DNA of 64,000 nt from Phycisphaeraceae bacterium (GCA_019636695.1 JAHBXD010000002.1:496001-560000), one strand, 5' to 3'. Positions 23,568 to 33,554 are shown, counted from the stretch's first letter. Translations and numbers: made by a program. Notes: a model not told the origin generated them from the letters alone.

Positions 23568-25484
23568 ATGATGCAGCATCGGGTCATTGTCGTGGGCGGA
23601 GGTCTCGCGGGCCTTGCCGCAACCATCCGCATCGCGGAAGCCGGGCTTCCGGTCGATCTCTTCAGCATGGTCCCCGTCAAACGCTCGCACAGCGTCTGTG
23701 CGCAGGGCGGCATCAACGCATGCAACGAGGTTGCCCGCCAGCAGGGCTACAGCGAATACCAGCACTTTGACGAAACCGTCTACGGCGGCGACTTTCTCGC
23801 CGACCAGCCCCCTGTGCTCGAAATGGCCAACTTCGCCCCGCGCGTGATCGACCTGCTCGACCGCATGGGCGTGCCCTTCAACCGCACTCCTGAAGGCAGG
23901 CGAGACCTTCGACTCTTCGGCGGCTCGCTCTTCAAGCGAACCCATTTCTCCGGCGCAACAACCGGCCAGCAGTTGATGTATGCCCTTGACGAACAGACCC
24001 GGCGCTATGAGGCCGAGGGCAAGGTGCACAAATACGAGTTCTGGGAATTCCTCTGGCCCGTCATCATCGACGGGCGTTGCGTCGGCATCGTCGCCCAGGA
24101 TATGCGCACCATGCAGATCCGCGCTTTCCGCGCTGATGCTGTCGTCATCGCCACCGGCGGCTGCGGCCTGGTCTTCGGCAAAAGCACCAACTCCATCATG
24201 TGCACAGGCGGCGCTGCCGCTCGCTGCTATCAGGCCGGAGTCTGGTATGCCAACCCCGAGATGATCCAGGTCCACCCCACCGCCATCCCAGGCGCCGACA
24301 AGTGCCGCCTGATGAGTGAAAGCGCCCGAGGCGAAGGCGGCCGAGTATGGGTGCCGCGGAAGAAGGGCGACACCCGCCCTCCTCGCGAAATTCCCGAGGC
24401 CGAACGCTACTACTTCCTTGAAGAACGCTATCCCAAATACGGCAACCTTGTTCCTCGCGATATCGCCACACGCGAAATCTTCGATATCTGCGTCAGCCAC
24501 GGCCTGGGCGTCGGCGGCGAACGCGTGGTCTACCTCGACCTCACACATAAAGACCCCGACTACCTCACCCGCAAACTCGGCGGCATCCTCGAAATCTACG
24601 AGAAATTCGTCGGCGAAGACCCGCGCAAAGTGCCCATGAAAATCTTCCCCGCCGTCCACTACAGCATGGGCGGCCTCTGGACGACCTACACCCGCGGCCG
24701 GTACAACCCGCCCGAGCCGGCGCCCGAGCACAAGGCCGGCATGGCTCCCCCTGTCTCCTGCGAACCCGGCGCGGGCATCGCCCAGGGCGCGCCCGACAAC
24801 ATGATGACCAACATCCGCGGCCTTTACGCCTTCGGCGAAGTCAACTTCGCCTACCACGGCGCCAACCGCCTCGGTGCCAATGCCCTGCTCAACTGCATTT
24901 TCGACGGCATCTACAACGGTGTCAGCGTCGTCAACTTCATTCGCGATGATGTGCCATCGCGTCAACCCGCCGAAAGCCTTCCCCCCGCGCCATTCACCGA
25001 CGCCGTCGAACGCGAGGAAGCCAAGGTCCGTCGTCTCATCGAAACCGCGCGCACCGGGGCTGATGCCCAGCTCAGCCCCTACCAGATCGGCAAAGAACTC
25101 GGCGACGAAATGACCGCCGCCTGCACCGTCGTCAAGAGCGGCCCGAGGCTCGAACAATGCCTCGTCCGACTTGATGAACTCAAGAGCCGCTACACCCAGG
25201 TTCAGCTCGCCGATGCCGCCGCATGGAGCAACCAGAGCGTCAGCTACGCCCGTGCCGTCGGCGACATGCTCATTCTCGCCGAAATCATCGCCCGCGCAAG
25301 CCTGATGCGAAGAGAAAGCCGAGGCGCGCATTACCGCACAGACTTCCCCGATCGCCACGACGATGAATTCATGAAAACCACCGTCTGCGCTTTCTCCGCC
25401 CAAGGTCACGACATTTCCTACCGACCGGTAGACGCCGGCCTCGTTCGGCCGCGCGCCCGCACCTACGGCAAGACCGAAGGTTGA
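23568..25484 (+). CDS. sdhA: Succinate dehydrogenase flavoprotein subunit
   Basis: 638 aa; two adjacent ATG codons (23568 and 23571) follow GAAGG. It oxidises succinate to fumarate using covalently bound FAD. VVGGGLAGLAATIRIAEAG is the FAD-binding start, KRSHSVCAQGGINAC carries the flavinylated His, and HFSGATTGQQL, IQVHPTAIPG, SARGEGGRVW and NRLGANALLNCIFDG are the usual active-site and FAD blocks. Length and sequence style fit the type B (Bacillus/Geobacter-like) enzyme. The opposite strand holds an equally long open frame that is a codon-bias shadow. Middle gene of sdhCAB. Confidence 0.96.
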   Translation: MMQHRVIVVGGGLAGLAATIRIAEAGLPVDLFSMVPVKRSHSVCAQGGINACNEVARQQGYSEYQHFDETVYGGDFLADQPPVLEMANFAPRVIDLLDRMGVPFNRTPEGRRDLRLFGGSLFKRTHFSGATTGQQLMYALDEQTRRYEAEGKVHKYEFWEFLWPVIIDGRCVGIVAQDMRTMQIRAFRADAVVIATGGCGLVFGKSTNSIMCTGGAAARCYQAGVWYANPEMIQVHPTAIPGADKCRLMSESARGEGGRVWVPRKKGDTRPPREIPEAERYYFLEERYPKYGNLVPRDIATREIFDICVSHGLGVGGERVVYLDLTHKDPDYLTRKLGGILEIYEKFVGEDPRKVPMKIFPAVHYSMGGLWTTYTRGRYNPPEPAPEHKAGMAPPVSCEPGAGIAQGAPDNMMTNIRGLYAFGEVNFAYHGANRLGANALLNCIFDGIYNGVSVVNFIRDDVPSRQPAESLPPAPFTDAVEREEAKVRRLIETARTGADAQLSPYQIGKELGDEMTAACTVVKSGPRLEQCLVRLDELKSRYTQVQLADAAAWSNQSVSYARAVGDMLILAEIIARASLMRRESRGAHYRTDFPDRHDDEFMKTTVCAFSAQGHDISYRPVDAGLVRPRARTYGKTEG

Positions 25485-25514
25485 CCCGTCCACTCATCGA
25501 CGTTCGAGGTACCC

Positions 25515-26336
25515 ATGTCCGCCCAGCCAAGCGCCTCTCGCACACCCCCCATCGCCGGACGCCGTATCCGCATCAAGGTCAAACGCGCGGATGGCCCCGG
25601 GAAGCCATCCCGTTGGGAGGAATTCGAAGTTCAGCCTGAACCCAACGCCAACATCATCAGCGTGCTTCAGCAGATCGCCGCGAACCCTGTCACCGCCGAG
25701 GGCGACCACACCTCACCCGTCGCCTGGGATTCCGGCTGTCTCGAAGAAGTCTGCGGCGCATGCACCATGGTCATCAACGGCCGCGTCCGTCAGAGCTGTT
25801 CATGCCTCATCGATGACATCGCCCCGGCACCCGGCGATGTCATCACCCTCGAACCCATGGAGAAATTCCCTGTCGTTCGCGACCTTTGGGTTGATCGCGC
25901 AAGACTCTTCCACAACCTCAAGCGCGTCAAGGCCTGGGTGCCCATCGACGGAACCTACAGCCTCGGCCACGGCCCCACCGAAAGCGCCGCCCAACAGGCC
26001 GTTCGGTACGTCCTCTCCACCTGCATGTCGTGCGGCTGCTGCCTCGAAGCCTGCCCCCAGTTCACCCTCGAAGACGACGAAACGCGCTGGGATACCACCT
26101 TCATCGGCGCCCATGCCATCAGTCAGGCCCGGCTCTTCAACATGCACGAAACCGGCCGCCAGACCAAGGCCGACCGGCTTGATGCGCTGCTCGGACCCGG
26201 CGGCGTTTCCGATTGCGGCAATGCCCAGAACTGCGTCAAGGTATGCCCGAAAGAAATCCCCCTTACCGAATCCATCGCTGCGATCGGGCGCGCAACCACG
26301 CTCCACGCCATCGCCCAGTGGTTCAGCGGGCGCTGA
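25515..26336 (+). CDS. sdhB: Succinate dehydrogenase iron-sulfur subunit
   Basis: 273 aa, 30 bases after sdhA. It relays electrons from FAD to the membrane quinone site through three clusters. The [2Fe-2S] ligands are in SGCLEEVCGACTM with a distal Cys in QSCSC. The [4Fe-4S] and [3Fe-4S] ligands are in CMSCGCCLEACP and CVKVCP. The order sdhC-sdhA-sdhB and the style of the N-terminus fit type B complexes. The gene is convergent with efp, with a 273-base gap in which I see no convincing terminator or gene. Confidence 0.95.
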   Translation: MSAQPSASRTPPIAGRRIRIKVKRADGPGKPSRWEEFEVQPEPNANIISVLQQIAANPVTAEGDHTSPVAWDSGCLEEVCGACTMVINGRVRQSCSCLIDDIAPAPGDVITLEPMEKFPVVRDLWVDRARLFHNLKRVKAWVPIDGTYSLGHGPTESAAQQAVRYVLSTCMSCGCCLEACPQFTLEDDETRWDTTFIGAHAISQARLFNMHETGRQTKADRLDALLGPGGVSDCGNAQNCVKVCPKEIPLTESIAAIGRATTLHAIAQWFSGR

Positions 26337-26609
26337 GCATTGCACGCCGGTCGCACATGATCTTGCCTTGAAGATAAGCCCAACGCGACGCCGATCCCGG
26401 GTCTTGATCGAATTTCGTTGCCGCACAACCCACTGCATAAACTAGAAAAAGCGCACTCCCAACCGGGCTTCTCGGCGTTGGGTAGGTGGGGTTTCCGTCC
26501 GTCTTTCCCTGCTGACCCTTTGAGGATCGATCGTGTCAAGGTGCGAAGGAACGGCAGCCCGTCGCGCAACCACGCGGGTTCAACGTTCACACAAACTTCT
26601 GACGATCAC

Positions 26610-27164
26610 TTACGCCCGAGACTGGTACGAACCATCTGCCGTTGATATCCGAATCTTCTCACCCGTTGTGATGAACGGCGGCACCTTCGTCTTCAGCCCG
26701 GTTTCACACGTGGCTTCCTTGAGCTGGTTCGTCGCCGTCGCTCCCTTGATCCCCGGCGGCGTATCCGTCACCTCAAGCTCAACCGACGCCGGCATCTCCA
26801 TCGTCACCGGGTTCCCGTCGTGCATCAGCACGATCGCCTTGGTGTTCGGCGTCAGATACAGCAGCGCATCACCCAGCACGTCCTGAGGCACGACAAGCTG
26901 GTCATATGTCTCCGAGTCCATGAACGTCGCGCCGGAGGAATCGCTGTAAAGATACTCCATCTCACGACGGTCAAGATCCACCGTCTCCACTTCGTCGCTC
27001 GAAGACAACCGGCGCTCCAGCGTCTTCCCCGACAGCACTTCCTTGTACTTGATCTGAATGAACGCACGCAGATTGCCCGGGGTCCGGTGTTCAACCTGCG
27101 TCAGCACTGCAAGTTTGCCGTCGATCTTGACACCCAAGCCGGGCCGAATTTCGGTCGCCTTCAT
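26610..27164 (-). CDS. efp: Elongation factor P with non-lysine loop tip
   Basis: 184 aa (ATG at 27164; the frame stays open to 27260 but MKATEIRPGLGVKIDG is the family start). EF-P enters the ribosomal E site and relieves stalling at polyproline. All three beta-barrel domains are present, ending in ATCETGLKTKVPPFITTGEKIRI. In domain I the loop that carries the modified residue (K34 in E. coli, PGKGQAF) reads RTPGNLRAF here, placing Asn31 at that position and Arg33 two residues later. The usual lysine modification is therefore impossible at that site. No modification enzyme gene is adjacent. Divergent from the metallo-beta-lactamase-fold gene. Confidence 0.93.
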   Translation of the reverse strand: MKATEIRPGLGVKIDGKLAVLTQVEHRTPGNLRAFIQIKYKEVLSGKTLERRLSSSDEVETVDLDRREMEYLYSDSSGATFMDSETYDQLVVPQDVLGDALLYLTPNTKAIVLMHDGNPVTMEMPASVELEVTDTPPGIKGATATNQLKEATCETGLKTKVPPFITTGEKIRISTADGSYQSRA

Positions 27165-27289
27165 CGTCGTGTTCCTTTGTTTGGTCTCTGGCAGGCCCGG
27201 ACTGGACGCCGCAGGGCCTATCGTAGACACGCCACCTACCCATTCGCCAGCCGACCGCATTCCTGCCCCGTCTTTTCACGGAGGTTGCC

Positions 27290-28306
27290 ATGCTCACCCC
27301 CACGCGCCGTGACTTTCTCGGGCTTTCTCTCGCGGCCCTCGCTTCCCTCTCAGGGTTCGCCCGCGCTGCCCCGGCCCGCCTTCGCGCTGGAACATATTTC
27401 CCATGGTCCACCCTCGCCGACAACGTCTGGGTGACCGTATCGCCTACCCAGGGCGGCAATGTCATCGTCGCGAAGGCCCGCGACGGATGCCTTGTCATCG
27501 ACAGCAAGTTCGCCGGCATGGGCCCAACCCTTCGCCGCGAGGCTGCCGATCTCGCCGGTCCGGTTCGCGCCCTCCTCAACACCCATCACCATGGCGACCA
27601 TACCGGCGGCAATGTCGCCTTTGCCGACCCAAACATCGACACCCTTGCCCACCCCAAGGCACGCGCACGCATCCGCGAGGCGCACCAGCAATACCTCGCC
27701 CAGCTCCGCGGCGCTATGCGGCAACTCGGGCCGGACCTCGACCCCGCGGTCCAGGCCGAACTCGACGCCCTCCTCCTTCGCGAAGACCGCCTCACCCCGC
27801 AAGACTGGACTCCACGCAAAGACGCACCGCTCCCCGATTCCGGCCGCGGCGAGACCGACGACCTCGAGCTGCTCCCGGGGCTGAACATCCGCCTCGGCCA
27901 CTATGGTCCTGGACATACCGACAACGACATGACTGTCTGGCTTTGTGAGGCCGACATAGTGCACACCGGCGACCTCTGCTTCCACAATCTTCATCCTTTC
28001 TTCGACGCTTCAGCCGGCGTCACCGCCCGGGGGTGGATCACCTCGCTCAAGGCAGTCCTTCAACGTTGCACCCGGGATACCAAGGTCGTTCCTGGGCACG
28101 GCCCCGTCGGCGACCGCGCCATCATCGAGAAACAGATCGCCTATCTTGAAGCCCTGATCGAAGCGGTCGCAAAGGAAATCCGCTCCGGAAAAACCAAGGA
28201 AGACATTTCGGCGATGTCATGGCCCTTCATGGAAGGCCTGGGCTTCGAGCAGGTTCGCTCGCGCGCGATCAACGCCGTCTACGACGAACTTGCCGGTTCC
28301 CCTTGA
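27290..28306 (+). CDS. Tat-exported metallo-beta-lactamase-fold hydrolase
   Basis: 338 aa. The N-terminus TPTRRDFLGLSLAALASLSG is a twin-arginine signal peptide, so the protein is probably exported folded with its metals. The hydrolase domain has NTHHHGDHTGG (first metal site plus catalytic Asp), GHYGPGHTDNDM, HTGDLCFH (bridging Asp) and VVPGHGPVGD (last His). The layout fits the broad SoxH/quinoprotein-relay-like branch of metallo-beta-lactamase-fold proteins. No substrate can be assigned. A true antibiotic-degrading enzyme is unlikely from context, which is housekeeping. Confidence 0.85.
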   Translation: MLTPTRRDFLGLSLAALASLSGFARAAPARLRAGTYFPWSTLADNVWVTVSPTQGGNVIVAKARDGCLVIDSKFAGMGPTLRREAADLAGPVRALLNTHHHGDHTGGNVAFADPNIDTLAHPKARARIREAHQQYLAQLRGAMRQLGPDLDPAVQAELDALLLREDRLTPQDWTPRKDAPLPDSGRGETDDLELLPGLNIRLGHYGPGHTDNDMTVWLCEADIVHTGDLCFHNLHPFFDASAGVTARGWITSLKAVLQRCTRDTKVVPGHGPVGDRAIIEKQIAYLEALIEAVAKEIRSGKTKEDISAMSWPFMEGLGFEQVRSRAINAVYDELAGSP

Positions 28307-28500
28307 ATGTTCGCCGTGACTCTCTTCGCTTCGACGAAGCAAGCTTCCGCGGTTTGCCAGACCACTCCCGCGTTTCTTTTCACCATGCCTCCTTAGAGGC
28401 CGCTCTGGGCATCAACGGTGTTCACTGTTGTGCATGTCGTGAACATGGCGATCCGCCATGCATGCACTCCCTGCAAAGGCCATAGACTTTCCGCTCGCTG

Positions 28501-29748
28501 ATGCCGCTGCGAATCCTGCACATCTCGACACGCCTCATCCTCGGCGGAAGCCAGGAAAACACCGTGCTTTCTTGCGAAGGCCAGGCCCGGCTCGGCCACC
28601 AACTGCATCTCGCCTTCGGCCCGATCTTCGGACCTGAAGGCTCACTGCTTGATCGCGTGACCTCGTTCCGCACCGCATCAGGCAACGCAATCGCCGCCCA
28701 CGAGATCCCCGATCTCGTCCGCGAACTCGCCCCGCTGCGCGACCGCCGCGCGCTGCGGCAACTGATACGTCTGCTCCACGACATCAAGCCCGATGTCATC
28801 CACACGCATTCCAGCAAAGCAGGCATCCTTGGTCGGCTCGCCGGTTGGCGATACAACCGCGCGCTCGGCGGCGACCGCGCAGCACATGCCGCTATCGTGC
28901 ACACCATCCACGGGCCACCGTTCATGCCCCTCGACGGGCCGCTGATCAACCGCATCCGAAGACGCCTGACCAACGCCCTCTACACCCTGGCCGAACGCCA
29001 CGCCGCACGGCGCTGCCACCTCATCGTCGCCGTGGCCGATGCCATGACCCGTGAGTTTCTGCGCAGGAACATCGGCAGTTCCACTCAATACATCACCGTC
29101 CGCTCAGGCATGGAGACCGATTCCTTCCTTCACCCGCAACCCGGCGAAGATCGTGCCTCCATCCGCAGACAACTCGGGCTTCTCGATGATGACTTTGTCA
29201 TCGGCACCGTCGCCCGCCTCGCCGAACACAAAGGCCACGACGATCTCCTTGATGCACTCGCCGACGATCTGCGCGCCAACCCCGCGTGGAAACTCCTCTG
29301 GGTCGGTGATGGCTGGTGGAAAGATCGCCTCCTCCAGCGCGTCCGCTCGCTCGGCCTCCAAAATCAGGTTCTCACCACCGGCCTCGTCCCGCCCGAGCGT
29401 GTCCCGGGCCTCATGCGCGCCATGGACCTGCTCGCCCACCCGAGCACCCGCGAAGGACTCCCACGCACCCTGCCCCAGGCATTCCTCTGCGGCGTCCCCG
29501 CCGTCGCCTACGACGTCGACGGCACAGGCGAAATCTGCATCGATGGTCAAACGGGTTGCCTCATCCGCCCAGGCGATATCCCCAGCCTTCGCCAAGCCGT
29601 CCGCCGCCTTGCCGCTGACCCCGAACTCCGGAACTCGATGGCTGCCCGAGGCAAGACCATTGCCGAACGCGATTTCTCCACCTCGGGCATGGTCGCCCAA
29701 CTCGAACAGGTCTACGCCCAGGCCCTTGCCATCGCTCGCGCCACATGA
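28501..29748 (+). CDS. Glycosyltransferase family 4 (GT-B)
   Basis: 415 aa. The N-domain opens with LRILHISTRLILGGSQENT, the acceptor-side Gly-rich loop of GT4 enzymes. DVIHTHSSKAGILGRLAG and SGMETDSFLHP follow. The C-domain donor-binding part shows VARLAEHKGHDDLL, LLWVGDGWWKD and STREGLPRTLPQAFLCGVPAVAYDVDG; the second Glu of the EX7E motif is Gln here, a variant I recall in other family members. It probably adds a sugar to a lipid or polysaccharide precursor at the inner face of the membrane. It overlaps the next gene by ATGA, which ties it to a secreted protein of unknown function. Confidence 0.9.
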   Translation: MPLRILHISTRLILGGSQENTVLSCEGQARLGHQLHLAFGPIFGPEGSLLDRVTSFRTASGNAIAAHEIPDLVRELAPLRDRRALRQLIRLLHDIKPDVIHTHSSKAGILGRLAGWRYNRALGGDRAAHAAIVHTIHGPPFMPLDGPLINRIRRRLTNALYTLAERHAARRCHLIVAVADAMTREFLRRNIGSSTQYITVRSGMETDSFLHPQPGEDRASIRRQLGLLDDDFVIGTVARLAEHKGHDDLLDALADDLRANPAWKLLWVGDGWWKDRLLQRVRSLGLQNQVLTTGLVPPERVPGLMRAMDLLAHPSTREGLPRTLPQAFLCGVPAVAYDVDGTGEICIDGQTGCLIRPGDIPSLRQAVRRLAADPELRNSMAARGKTIAERDFSTSGMVAQLEQVYAQALAIARAT

Positions 29749-31850
29749 AACCCGGTGTATCCTGCTTCAAGATGTTTCCGGTTGCGCGTGCAATTCTGAC
29801 TGGTCTTCTCCTCTTCTCGGCCGCGTTGCCGGCAGCGGCCCAGCGCCTTCAACTCGGCCGCCCCCAACCCCCGGCCCTTGCCGAAGCCTCTCAACTCCGC
29901 GAAATCGCCCGCACCCTCCGCGACCAGATCGACCAACTCCGTCAAGCCGATTCTTCCAATGCCCCTCGCACACTCGCCGCCATCGAACTCCGCGAGTTGG
30001 CGATTGCTCTGCTCAATCTTGAGGGCTTCCCCCAGGCAACGCTTCTGGGCCTCGCTCTCGGCCACCAGATCGAATCGCTCGATCGACTCGTGCTCGCCGC
30101 CGATGGCCCCGCTTCCGAGGCAGCGCTGATTCTCATCGCACGCGATGCGCGATCTCTTGCCGCCAACCCGCCCCACGATCTCGACGATCTACGCCGTGCC
30201 CTGCGCAGGGCGTTTGCCGAGTTGCTCGTCGTCGCCCCGCCCCCCGCACCCATGATCGGCTGGTACACCGACACCGATCGCATCCCCCCCGACACGTTCG
30301 TGGCCATCGTCGATCGTCTCCTTCAATCCTCGCTGCTTTCTCCACTCGCCCAAGAGACCCTTCAGGCCCTGCTGGCTCACCTTGACGAAGCCGACCGCTG
30401 GCCGGCGTTCTCCCCCAACGCCGATCACACCCGAACGCTGTTGTACGAAGCCGCCCACGCTGTGCTTGCCGACGACCCTTGGATTGACCCCCAGGTACGC
30501 ACCCGACTCGCCACCGACCTCAGTTGGGCCGTCACCCATTTCGGTGATGCGGCGTTCCGCCTCGAAGCGCAGCAGCGACTCGTCGCCATGTCTCGCATCC
30601 GCCGAATCATGGCCCTCGCCCGTGCTCTCGAACGGTCGCCCGCGGGAACAAACGCCCTTACCGAGTTCTTCAGAACAGTCACCGACATCGAGCATGCCGC
30701 ACGCACCCCACTGCTCAACGATGCCCACCGCCTGCTCGCACTCGTGCACGAGCGGCAAAGCCTCCCTCCGGAAAGCCGGTATGTCCGCCAGCTCCGCCCT
30801 GCGTGGCGCTGGTATACGCAGCGCCTTCGCGCTGCCGAAAGCGGGCTTGTCGCCGTGCTTCCCCGAGCGCTCGGACGCGAGAGCGCCCTGACTGACCCGG
30901 CCGTCGTCAGCGCAATCGGCGCCCACCGACGCGCACTCGATGACCTGCACGATCTGACCGCCCTCAACCGATTGCTTATCGGCGATGCTCAGGGTGCCGA
31001 TCCTGCTCCGATCGAACCGATGCGAAGGCTCGCCGAAACCACGCTCACGATCTCACGCGATCTCACCAACTCGCGTTCCGAAGCCGACGCGCACGAATCC
31101 CTCCGCGCGCTTGCGCGACAAGCCGCCCAGTTCGGTGTTCTTCCCGGCGAACGCGCCCTTCGCACGGCCTCTTCAGGCTCCGATGACCCTTGGAGCAGGC
31201 TCACCGGTGAACGACAGACCCAACTTCTCGCCGCGATCGACAACGCTCGCGCCGACTGGGCCGCCCTCTGGATCGACCGCGCCCGCCCCGCGCGTGGCGT
31301 CGAGCCTCCACGTGATATCCAGATGCTTCTCCAGCTTTGCTCCGCACTTGACGATGCCGCCGTCATCGAAAACATGCTCGGCCGCCCCCTCGCCGGCTGG
31401 AATGCGGGCAGCGCGCTCAACGCCTGGCCGGGATGGTCCTTGTCGCGTCAAGCTCTGACCGCCCTCGCCGAAGGCATGGAAGACCAACTCGCCGAAACCA
31501 CGCGCCTGGTGCTCGCTGGTGATGCCGCCCGCGCGACCGAACGCCTCCGACTCTTCACGCTCGATCATTCCCTCCTCCGTCTCATAGCCTCGCTCGAACG
31601 CCGCGCTCGGGCTTGCGGCTACCTTCCCCCAGAAACGCCGGCGGCCGTCGCCGCGATGATCGCCTCCGGCCCGGCCCCGGTCGATGCATGGCTTGGTGAT
31701 GTGCTCGACGAACTTGCCCTGATCTGCCGCTGGACCGAAGAACTCGCCCCCACCCGCCGCCGCCGAGACGGCGCCACGATCCGCCAGATCCGTGAATATC
31801 TGCGCACGCTGGCCGAAGATGTCGCCCAAAGCCCTTCGCTTGCCCCCTGA
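29745..31850 (+). CDS. Secreted alpha-helical protein of unknown function
   Basis: 701 aa. I do not recognise a family. The ATG overlaps the glycosyltransferase stop; a second ATG at 29772 gives a cleaner signal peptide (MFPVARAILTGLLLFSAALP then AAAQ), so export is likely and the true start may be 29772. After the signal the sequence is nearly all Ala/Leu/Arg/Glu-rich helix with no Cys-rich region, no metal motif and no repeats obvious by eye. Pro-rich turns (APPPAPMIGWYTD) occur near residue 170. A solenoid or scaffold role is possible. Coupling to a glycosyltransferase suggests a cell-envelope function, but this is inference. Confidence 0.7.
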   Translation: MKPGVSCFKMFPVARAILTGLLLFSAALPAAAQRLQLGRPQPPALAEASQLREIARTLRDQIDQLRQADSSNAPRTLAAIELRELAIALLNLEGFPQATLLGLALGHQIESLDRLVLAADGPASEAALILIARDARSLAANPPHDLDDLRRALRRAFAELLVVAPPPAPMIGWYTDTDRIPPDTFVAIVDRLLQSSLLSPLAQETLQALLAHLDEADRWPAFSPNADHTRTLLYEAAHAVLADDPWIDPQVRTRLATDLSWAVTHFGDAAFRLEAQQRLVAMSRIRRIMALARALERSPAGTNALTEFFRTVTDIEHAARTPLLNDAHRLLALVHERQSLPPESRYVRQLRPAWRWYTQRLRAAESGLVAVLPRALGRESALTDPAVVSAIGAHRRALDDLHDLTALNRLLIGDAQGADPAPIEPMRRLAETTLTISRDLTNSRSEADAHESLRALARQAAQFGVLPGERALRTASSGSDDPWSRLTGERQTQLLAAIDNARADWAALWIDRARPARGVEPPRDIQMLLQLCSALDDAAVIENMLGRPLAGWNAGSALNAWPGWSLSRQALTALAEGMEDQLAETTRLVLAGDAARATERLRLFTLDHSLLRLIASLERRARACGYLPPETPAAVAAMIASGPAPVDAWLGDVLDELALICRWTEELAPTRRRRDGATIRQIREYLRTLAEDVAQSPSLAP

Positions 31851-31963
31851 TCTGCACTGTCAATCCGATCACCCCGTCCGCCGCTCAACGCGCGCTGCCA
31901 TGCCAGGGGCTTCCCGCCCGGCACTTGTTTACCGGTACGCATCCGATGCCCGCGCAACCGGGG

Positions 31964-33496
31964 CTACATCTTCCGATCGAGCAACCGATACCCCACCGCT
32001 TCAGCCACATGTGCCGGTTCGATTCGCTCCACTCCGGCCAGATCCGCAATCGTGCGCGCAACACGCCTGATCTTGTCATACGCCCGTGCGCTCAAACCCA
32101 ATTCCGCCAGCGCCTGCCCGAGAATCGACCGGCTCGATCCTTCCAACTCAGCACACCGATCGAGCTGCTTCCCGCTCAGCCGGGAATTCGGCGTCCCGAT
32201 CCCCTGCCGCTCGATCTGCCTTTGCCGCGCACCTGCAACCTGTTCGCGCATCATCGCCGTGCTCGAACCATCCGGAGCACGCTGCAACTGCTGCCACCCT
32301 ACCGCCGGCGCCTCCACATGAAGATCAATCCTGTCAAGCAATGGACCACTCAACCGGCCTACATACCGCTCCATCTCCCTTCGTCCGGATTCCCCAGGCC
32401 GAACGTCACCGCTCGTCGTCGGGTTCATCGCCGCCACCAGCATGAAACTCGCCGGAAACCGAATCGACCCCGAAGCCCTCGCAATCGTGACGACATGATC
32501 CTCCATCGGTTGCCGAAGCGTCTCGAGCACAAACCGCGGAAACTCGGGCAACTCATCCAAAAACAGCACCCCGCGGTGCGCAAGCGAAATCTCCCCCGGA
32601 CGCGGCACCATCCCCCCTCCCACGATCGCCGCGGCCGATGCCGTGTGATGCGGCGCCCGCACCGGACGAATCCGGATCAGCCCTTCCCCGGGAGGCAGCG
32701 CTCCGGCCGCCGAATAAATCCGTGTAATCTCAATGGCCTCATCCGGCGTCAGCGGCGGCAGCACCCCCGGTAGCGCTTTGGCCATCATGCTCTTGCCGCT
32801 CCCCGCCGGGCCGATCATCAGCAGGTTGTGACCGCCCGCCGCCGCAACCACGATCGCCCGCTTCACGCTCTCCTGCCCGCGAACTTCCGCAAAATCGATC
32901 GGCGGCGTCGCCGTGCTCAACATCGCCTCAATATCGGGTGCCGGCGTCGGGGTCGGCTCGATCTCACCTCGCAGCACCCCCACGACCTCAGAAAGCGTCC
33001 CCGCGCCGATCGCTTCCACACCCGGCACCAACGCCGCCTCCAGCGCGTTTTCACTGGGCAATATCACCCCCGATGCCCCTTTCGCCCGAGCCAGCGAAGC
33101 CAGCGCGATCGCCCCCTTGATCGGCCGAAGTCGACCGTCCAGCGCCAGTTCGCCCGCCAGCAGATACTTCCGCAGATCCAGCCCCGCAGTGCCGCGCCCA
33201 TCAAACCCGACCACCCCCTGCACCGCAAGCATGCCGATCGCGATCGGAAGGTCATAGGCCGGCCCCTCTTTGCGAACATCCGCAGGCGCCAGGTTCACCA
33301 GCAACCGGCCCGAGGGCAGTGCATATCCGCTGTTCGATGTCGCCGCTTTCACCCGCTCCAGCGATTCTTTGACCGCCGCATCCGGAAGCCCCACGATCGT
33401 GTCTCGATTCAGCGACCTGTCGTCCAGATCGATCTCGATCTCGCACGAAAGGGCCTCGATCCCCTGAAGCAGATAGGACTGGACGCGGGCAAGCAT
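31964..33496 (-). CDS. comM: YifB/ComM family Mg-chelatase-like AAA+ ATPase
   Basis: 510 aa. The N-terminal domain (about 1-165, Lon-protease-like fold) has EIEIDLDDRS and TIVGLPDAAVKESLERVKAA followed by NLAPADVRKEGPAYDLPIA. The AAA+ domain has Walker A GPAGSGKSMMAKALPG, sensor-like PRPGEISLAHRGVLFLDELPE (Walker B), and the C-terminal Mg-chelatase-type lid RVARTIADLAGVERIEPAHV. The related ComM helicase promotes branch migration during natural transformation, so a role in DNA uptake or recombination is the best guess. Monocistronic, upstream of nothing related. Confidence 0.93.
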   Translation of the reverse strand: MLARVQSYLLQGIEALSCEIEIDLDDRSLNRDTIVGLPDAAVKESLERVKAATSNSGYALPSGRLLVNLAPADVRKEGPAYDLPIAIGMLAVQGVVGFDGRGTAGLDLRKYLLAGELALDGRLRPIKGAIALASLARAKGASGVILPSENALEAALVPGVEAIGAGTLSEVVGVLRGEIEPTPTPAPDIEAMLSTATPPIDFAEVRGQESVKRAIVVAAAGGHNLLMIGPAGSGKSMMAKALPGVLPPLTPDEAIEITRIYSAAGALPPGEGLIRIRPVRAPHHTASAAAIVGGGMVPRPGEISLAHRGVLFLDELPEFPRFVLETLRQPMEDHVVTIARASGSIRFPASFMLVAAMNPTTSGDVRPGESGRREMERYVGRLSGPLLDRIDLHVEAPAVGWQQLQRAPDGSSTAMMREQVAGARQRQIERQGIGTPNSRLSGKQLDRCAELEGSSRSILGQALAELGLSARAYDKIRRVARTIADLAGVERIEPAHVAEAVGYRLLDRKM

Positions 33497-33554
33497 GGGC
33501 CGACAGCCTACCGACTTCGCACGAACGGCGAAACCCCGCGCCGCTCTGCCGTCG

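Noticed and set aside
23553..25493. 646-codon open frame on the minus strand opposite sdhA
   Set aside because: It mirrors sdhA almost exactly and has no recognisable domain. Strong third-position GC bias produces such antisense frames throughout this window.
27290..28306. Beta-lactam resistance gene
   Set aside because: The metallo-beta-lactamase fold is shared by many hydrolases; the Tat signal and housekeeping context give no support for resistance.
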